From Clostridiales bacterium (GTDB lineage Bacteria > Bacillota > Clostridia > Christensenellales > Aristaeellaceae): 64,000 nucleotides of DNA. The stretch is from positions 1 through 64,000 of the forward strand of contig JAAYIN010000026.1 of NCBI GenBank assembly GCA_012523405.1, read 5' to 3'. The position numbers and the translations under genes were made by a program. The notes below the pieces were generated by a model. It worked only from the letters and a program-made list of their open reading frames with translations. It had not been told where the DNA came from and did not search any database. Position 1 is the stretch's first letter. Each line of letters opens with the position of its first letter. Shown here piece by piece: positions 60,687 to 64,000 of the stretch.

Positions 60687-61061
60687 TTACTTTGCGATGA
60701 GGGCCTCGTATTCGTCCGCATTCATCAGTCCTGTTTTGTCGCTAATGCCTTCGATCTTGCAAAGCCATGCTTCGTAGGGGGCTTCGTTGATCTTCTCGGG
60801 CGCGTCAAGCAGCTCTTCGTTAACCGCTGCAACGGTGCCGCCTACAGGCGCGAATACGTCGCTGACAGCCTTTACGCTCTCCACGTCTGCAATGGTGTCG
60901 CCGATAGCAACTTCGTCGCCTTCCTCAGGCAGGTTCACAAAAACCAAATCGCCAAGCTCGGATTGTGCAAAATCGCTCAATCCAACCAGCGCTGTTGTGT
61001 CGTCCTCAAACTTTACCCATTCATGGCTTTCTGTGTAAAACAAATCCTCGCGAATATCCAT
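60687..61061 (-). CDS. gcvH: Glycine cleavage system H protein
   Basis: A 124-residue lipoyl carrier that shuttles the aminomethyl group between P, T and L proteins. The lipoylation site is Lys64 ([11 protein letters not shown]). N-terminal [13 protein letters not shown] is canonical. Full length, RBS GGAGG. Sits between gcvT and gcvPA in the operon. Confidence 0.97.
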   Translation of the reverse strand: MDIREDLFYTESHEWVKFEDDTTALVGLSDFAQSELGDLVFVNLPEEGDEVAIGDTIADVESVKAVSDVFAPVGGTVAAVNEELLDAPEKINEAPYEAWLCKIEGISDKTGLMNADEYEALIAK

Positions 61062-61103
61062 TTGATACGCCTCCTTGAAAATTAGAGTGAAATGACCTAT
61101 GGT

Positions 61104-62198
61104 CTACTTCTGTCTGCGGTAGAATGGCAGCGGCACAACTTCGGCATCTACCAGCTTTCCGCGGATTTCGACCTTGAGTATTTTTCCTTCGATTTTATAA
61201 GGTGCTTCAACAATTGCCATCGCAATCGGAGCGCCTATATAGGGGCAATGCGTGCCGCTTGTGGTTGCGCCGACCGGCTTGTCGCGGTGATATACAGGGA
61301 ACTGCTCGCGGGCAATGCCCCTGCCGATCATTCGAAGGCCAATGCGCGCCCTGCGGGGTTCGCCCGCTGCTACCAGCGCCTGCCTGCCGATGAAGGAGGG
61401 TTTTTCGAGCTTCACAAACATTCCAAGACCAACCTCAAAGGGGTTGATCGTGTCGTCCATTTCATGACCGTACAGCGGCATACCCGCTTCTAGGCGCAGC
61501 GTGTCGCGGCAGCCGAGACCGCAGAGCGCAAGGCCAAAGTCCGCGCCAGCCCCGACCAATATGTCAAAGAGCTTCTCCGCATCCTCCGCCTTGCTGTACA
61601 GCTCAAAGCCGTCCTCGCCCGTATATCCCGTGCGGCTCACTAGGCAGTTTACGCCGCCCACGTTCACATCGTTCACAAAACTATAATACTTTTGTGGAAT
61701 CACGTCATCGGAAAGAATCGTTTTCAGTGCAGCCTCTGCATTGGGACCTTGGTAGGCGATCTGGCAGATGCCGTCGCTGATATCCTCAATCTGCACATCA
61801 CCAAACTGATACTTTAAGATATGCTTTACATCTTTATGGCGGTTGGAGGCATTGACCACCATGAGGTACTCCTCATCACCCATGCGGTACACGAGCACAT
61901 CATCCATCACGCCGCCCTGCTTGTTGAGCATCGGGCTGTAGCGCACGCGGCCAATCGCAAGGGTTGCATATTGGTTGCAAAGCAGATTTTCAATATTCGC
62001 CAGTGCGTCAGGTCCCTTAAAGGAAACCTCACCCATATGGCTCACATCAAAAAGCCCCAGCGCAGTTCTGACAGCCATATGCTCGGCAATGACGCCGCTG
62101 AACTGAACCGGCAGCGCATACCCCGCAAACGGAACGATTTTCCCGTGATTATCAACATGCTTTTGATACAGTGGAGTCTTCAAAACTTTCTCTTCCAT
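61104..62198 (-). CDS. gcvT: Glycine cleavage system T protein (aminomethyltransferase)
   Basis: A 364-residue tetrahydrofolate-dependent enzyme that releases ammonia from the aminomethyl arm of GcvH and makes methylene-THF. Blocks: LFDVSHMGEVSFKGPDA, NASNRHKDV, SRTGYTGEDGFELY and LRLEAGMPLYGHEMD. First gene of the minus-strand gcv operon, with strong RBS AGGAGG and a long structured leader (see 62244-62329). Confidence 0.96.
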   Translation of the reverse strand: MEEKVLKTPLYQKHVDNHGKIVPFAGYALPVQFSGVIAEHMAVRTALGLFDVSHMGEVSFKGPDALANIENLLCNQYATLAIGRVRYSPMLNKQGGVMDDVLVYRMGDEEYLMVVNASNRHKDVKHILKYQFGDVQIEDISDGICQIAYQGPNAEAALKTILSDDVIPQKYYSFVNDVNVGGVNCLVSRTGYTGEDGFELYSKAEDAEKLFDILVGAGADFGLALCGLGCRDTLRLEAGMPLYGHEMDDTINPFEVGLGMFVKLEKPSFIGRQALVAAGEPRRARIGLRMIGRGIAREQFPVYHRDKPVGATTSGTHCPYIGAPIAMAIVEAPYKIEGKILKVEIRGKLVDAEVVPLPFYRRQK

Positions 62199-62243
62199 AT
62201 GATTACCTCCTGTACATTGTAACTGGTTTTTTTAACAGAAACA

Positions 62244-62329
62244 GACGCGATGCCACATTTTCATGTGAAATTTGTCGCGTCTTGGCCGCTGTTGCAAACG
62301 TTATCCGCCGCTGCGGATGTTTGAACAGC
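62244..62329 (-). promoter_or_regulatory. Structured leader of the gcv operon
   Basis: Two stable hairpins precede gcvT on the minus strand. The first (62288-62329) has GCTGTT/AACAGC ends, AAAC/GTTT and ATCCGC/GCGGAT inner stems. The second (62244-62281) is GACGCGA/TCGCGTC enclosing CACAT/ATGTG and is followed by TGTTTCTGTT, like a weak terminator. The leader is about 240 nt long. I could not find the conserved core of a glycine riboswitch. The rest of the 402-bp gap 62199-62600 is the promoter region. Confidence 0.5.
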
Positions 62330-62449
62330 AACGAATATACTGATTGGGGCGAACCTGTTGATAGCTGTGTCGCGTTTTAGCAAGCGCGCACATTTGGCTA
62401 ACCAGATCCCTTACGCCACCGAATATTCACGCTTCCTGTGTCATCTTCC

Positions 62450-62479
62450 AGTATAATGCAAGCACAAACCGTTTGTCAA
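62450..62479 (-). promoter_or_regulatory. Promoter of the gcv operon
   Basis: On the minus strand: consensus TTGACA (62474-62479), 17-18-bp spacer, TATACT (62450-62455). Confidence 0.75.
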
Positions 62480-62600
62480 TTGATTATACAGATATAGAAC
62501 ATCGCAAAGGGCACAGGGCTTTGCCCTGTGAATGATATTTTTTTCACGAGTTACCCGCGTCTTGGTTACTGTGGATTTGAGAGATGCCCGATGCGCGTCA

Positions 62601-63668
62601 TCAGCCGTTTCCATTCCAGAAATACTTCTTCTGTATATAGCAGGACAGTCCGTTATCGCAAATCATATGAAACCACTCATCGTCAATATCGCCGACGAAG
62701 TGACCGGTTAATCGCGTAATTCTACCCCCATAGATGCCAACGACCTCTGCGCTTGTTGATGGCTGTGCATACAGCAAGATATCCTCCGTTAAGTCCATGA
62801 CCACCGACCCCATATCATGATCCGACGGAAAGCGAGTGGTAACGGTCTTCATTTCCTCGCCAAAGGCTAAACCTTCGCATAGCATATACCCCTTTGCATC
62901 GCCAACCGACACCTTCGCCCACTCGCCGTCAACCGAGTCCACCTTTACAGGCGTACCGCTGTAATACTCGCCATAGGATATCGCGTCTTGGGATGGGGCG
63001 GCGCGAAGATGAGACCTCATTTCACGCGTATCGCTCTTCACCATCGCGTACCCGTCGGTATTCATCATCTCAGTCGCTTCCTTGGAAGAGGTCGGCATTT
63101 GGGAAATATCAAAATGGCTTAGGTTTCGATCAAATAGATATTCTCCATAAACATATCTTTCTATATTCACATAACTATCGGTATTTGTATATTCGTCGAT
63201 AACAGTCACCATTTCAAGATAATTCGCCCAATAGGACGTTAGTATTCCGCCGTCGTTCAAGCTCGCCAGCATCCAGTTCCCCTGATCATCTTGCTCAAAA
63301 GTGCCGTTCCAGCTTCGGTCGCCGCTTCCGAGGTGAATGTATACATAGCCGTCAAATCCAACACTCGCCGCTTCCCCATTGATCACAGGCAAAATAGCGC
63401 TTTGGCTCTCCAAGGCGTATGCTTCGCTTTTTTCATTTCGACCAAAAAAGAACGCTTGGCGCGCTCCATCTACCTTTTCCATCAGCACCATGAGCGTATC
63501 GGGGTCGCCTTCTGCCTTGGCAAACGACATTTCAGCGGGAAGAGCCTCGGCAATTGACTGGGGCAGTTTTTCCGCCGTATCAATGCTCACCTCAGGCACA
63601 TAGCCAAGCGCCGTAGGGGAAGTCAGCAAGGTGACAAACGCCAATAGCATCGCAAGTAATTGTTTCAT
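62601..63668 (-). CDS. Secreted SH3-domain protein
   Basis: A 355-residue exported protein with a signal peptide (LLAMLLAFVTLLTSPTALG). The N-terminal two thirds is an unrecognised beta-rich region. A bacterial SH3 domain lies at about 215-275 (SHLRAAPSQDAISYGEYYSG, PVKVDSVDGEWAKVS, KGYMLCEGLAFG), and a second SH3-like unit is at about 295-350 (ILLYAQPSTSAEVVGIY, WFHMICDNGLSCYI). Such domains bind cell-wall peptides. No catalytic domain is visible. RBS GAGGAGG precedes the ATG. Confidence 0.75.
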   Translation of the reverse strand: MKQLLAMLLAFVTLLTSPTALGYVPEVSIDTAEKLPQSIAEALPAEMSFAKAEGDPDTLMVLMEKVDGARQAFFFGRNEKSEAYALESQSAILPVINGEAASVGFDGYVYIHLGSGDRSWNGTFEQDDQGNWMLASLNDGGILTSYWANYLEMVTVIDEYTNTDSYVNIERYVYGEYLFDRNLSHFDISQMPTSSKEATEMMNTDGYAMVKSDTREMRSHLRAAPSQDAISYGEYYSGTPVKVDSVDGEWAKVSVGDAKGYMLCEGLAFGEEMKTVTTRFPSDHDMGSVVMDLTEDILLYAQPSTSAEVVGIYGGRITRLTGHFVGDIDDEWFHMICDNGLSCYIQKKYFWNGNG

Positions 63669-63948
63669 TTAATATCCTCCTCTATCTGGGTTCCTCTGCT
63701 CTATCTAACGAATGAACTTTTCTATTTATGGCATTTATATCCTATTTTCATTATTTTCCGCTACTTAGGCTGATTTCCCAAGAGATTTCGCAAAGAATTC
63801 CCTGTTATTTCCCTATATCCGAACGCAATATGCGACATTTTCAAATAATGTTCGTGTTTTTACGCTTTTATTCTTTACAAATCGATCATTCTGGTGTATG
63901 ATATGCCATGTCACAAATCAACAATCACAACGCAGGAGGATGTATCGC

Positions 63949-64000
63949 ATGAAGAAATTAGGAAGCTTATTGCTCGCACTTTGCTTGGTATTTGGACTGT
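63949..64000 (+). CDS. Start of an exported protein (cut by window end)
   Basis: Only 17 codons are inside the window: MKKLGSLLLALCLVFGL, a typical signal peptide. RBS GCAGGAGGA eight bases upstream. The 280-bp gap before it (63669-63948) is AT-rich and divergent, with no other gene seen. The product cannot be named. Confidence 0.6.
   Translation, partial: MKKLGSLLLALCLVFGL

Noticed and set aside
62199-62460. Glycine riboswitch or T-box in the gcv leader
   Set aside because: Neither the conserved glycine aptamer segments nor the T-box sequence was found by eye; kept only as a structured leader.

Overview
The window looks like the chromosome of a spore-forming anaerobic Firmicute of the class Clostridia. 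The evidence is a SpoIIGA/SigE pair, a YhcN/YlaJ-type spore lipoprotein, a DUF3794-LysM (spore coat type) protein, Gram-positive promoter and RBS patterns with frequent TTG/GTG starts, and single-membrane secretion signals. No genus can be named from sequence alone. I saw no rRNA, tRNA, CRISPR array, complete insertion sequence, integrase or prophage.

Layout. 0-6.5 kb: an ECF sigma/anti-sigma pair whose sigma gene carries an in-frame stop, glnS, an FAD oxidoreductase and a HAD phosphatase, bounded by two copies of a short inverted-repeat element. 6.5-13 kb (mostly minus): a three-gene ABC-2 exporter, an N-terminal-nucleophile hydrolase, an amino-acid-kinase/membrane-protein pair and a MATE exporter. 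13.4-16.6 kb: three consecutive, diverged M42 metallopeptidases. 16.6-23.8 kb (minus): a GntR-controlled uptake and breakdown locus (regulator, glycosidase-like protein, binding protein, two permeases, RidA, amidohydrolase). 24-26 kb: a small patch with a ribbon-helix-helix protein, a broken alpha/beta-hydrolase, an AT-rich secreted protein and a thioesterase. 26.5-29.7 kb: a second sugar ABC importer with a strong promoter and a LacI-type operator. 29.9-32.6 kb: spoIIGA, sigE and murG on the minus strand. 32.8-38.5 kb (plus): DUF5711, CvpA, rimO, pgsA, cinA, recA. 38.7-48.2 kb: mixed metabolic genes, a LysM/DUF3794 protein, a membrane-acyltransferase fusion, glmM and a sugar isomerase. 48.4-51.5 kb: three genes of unknown role, one Syd-like. 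51.5-55.1 kb: deoC, an L,D-transpeptidase, a PrsA-like foldase and a spore lipoprotein. 55.2-62.2 kb (minus): a full glycine cleavage locus, gcvT-gcvH-gcvPA-gcvPB-lplA, followed by lpdA. The end holds an SH3-domain secreted protein and the first codons of another exported protein.

How it fits together. The two ABC importers supply carbohydrate-like substrates, each with a hairpin after the binding-protein gene. The glycine cleavage operon makes its own lipoylation possible through lplA, and lpdA supplies the L-protein. Several intergenic regions carry non-coding repeats: a 135-bp inverted-repeat element (2 copies), a three-hairpin element (2 copies), a 56-bp tandem array and a 35-bp core (2 copies). 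The least explained stretch is the 48.4-51.5 kb gene trio. The clearest sequence oddities are the interrupted sigma gene, the tandem array before lpdA, and the long structured gcvT leader that does not resemble a glycine riboswitch.
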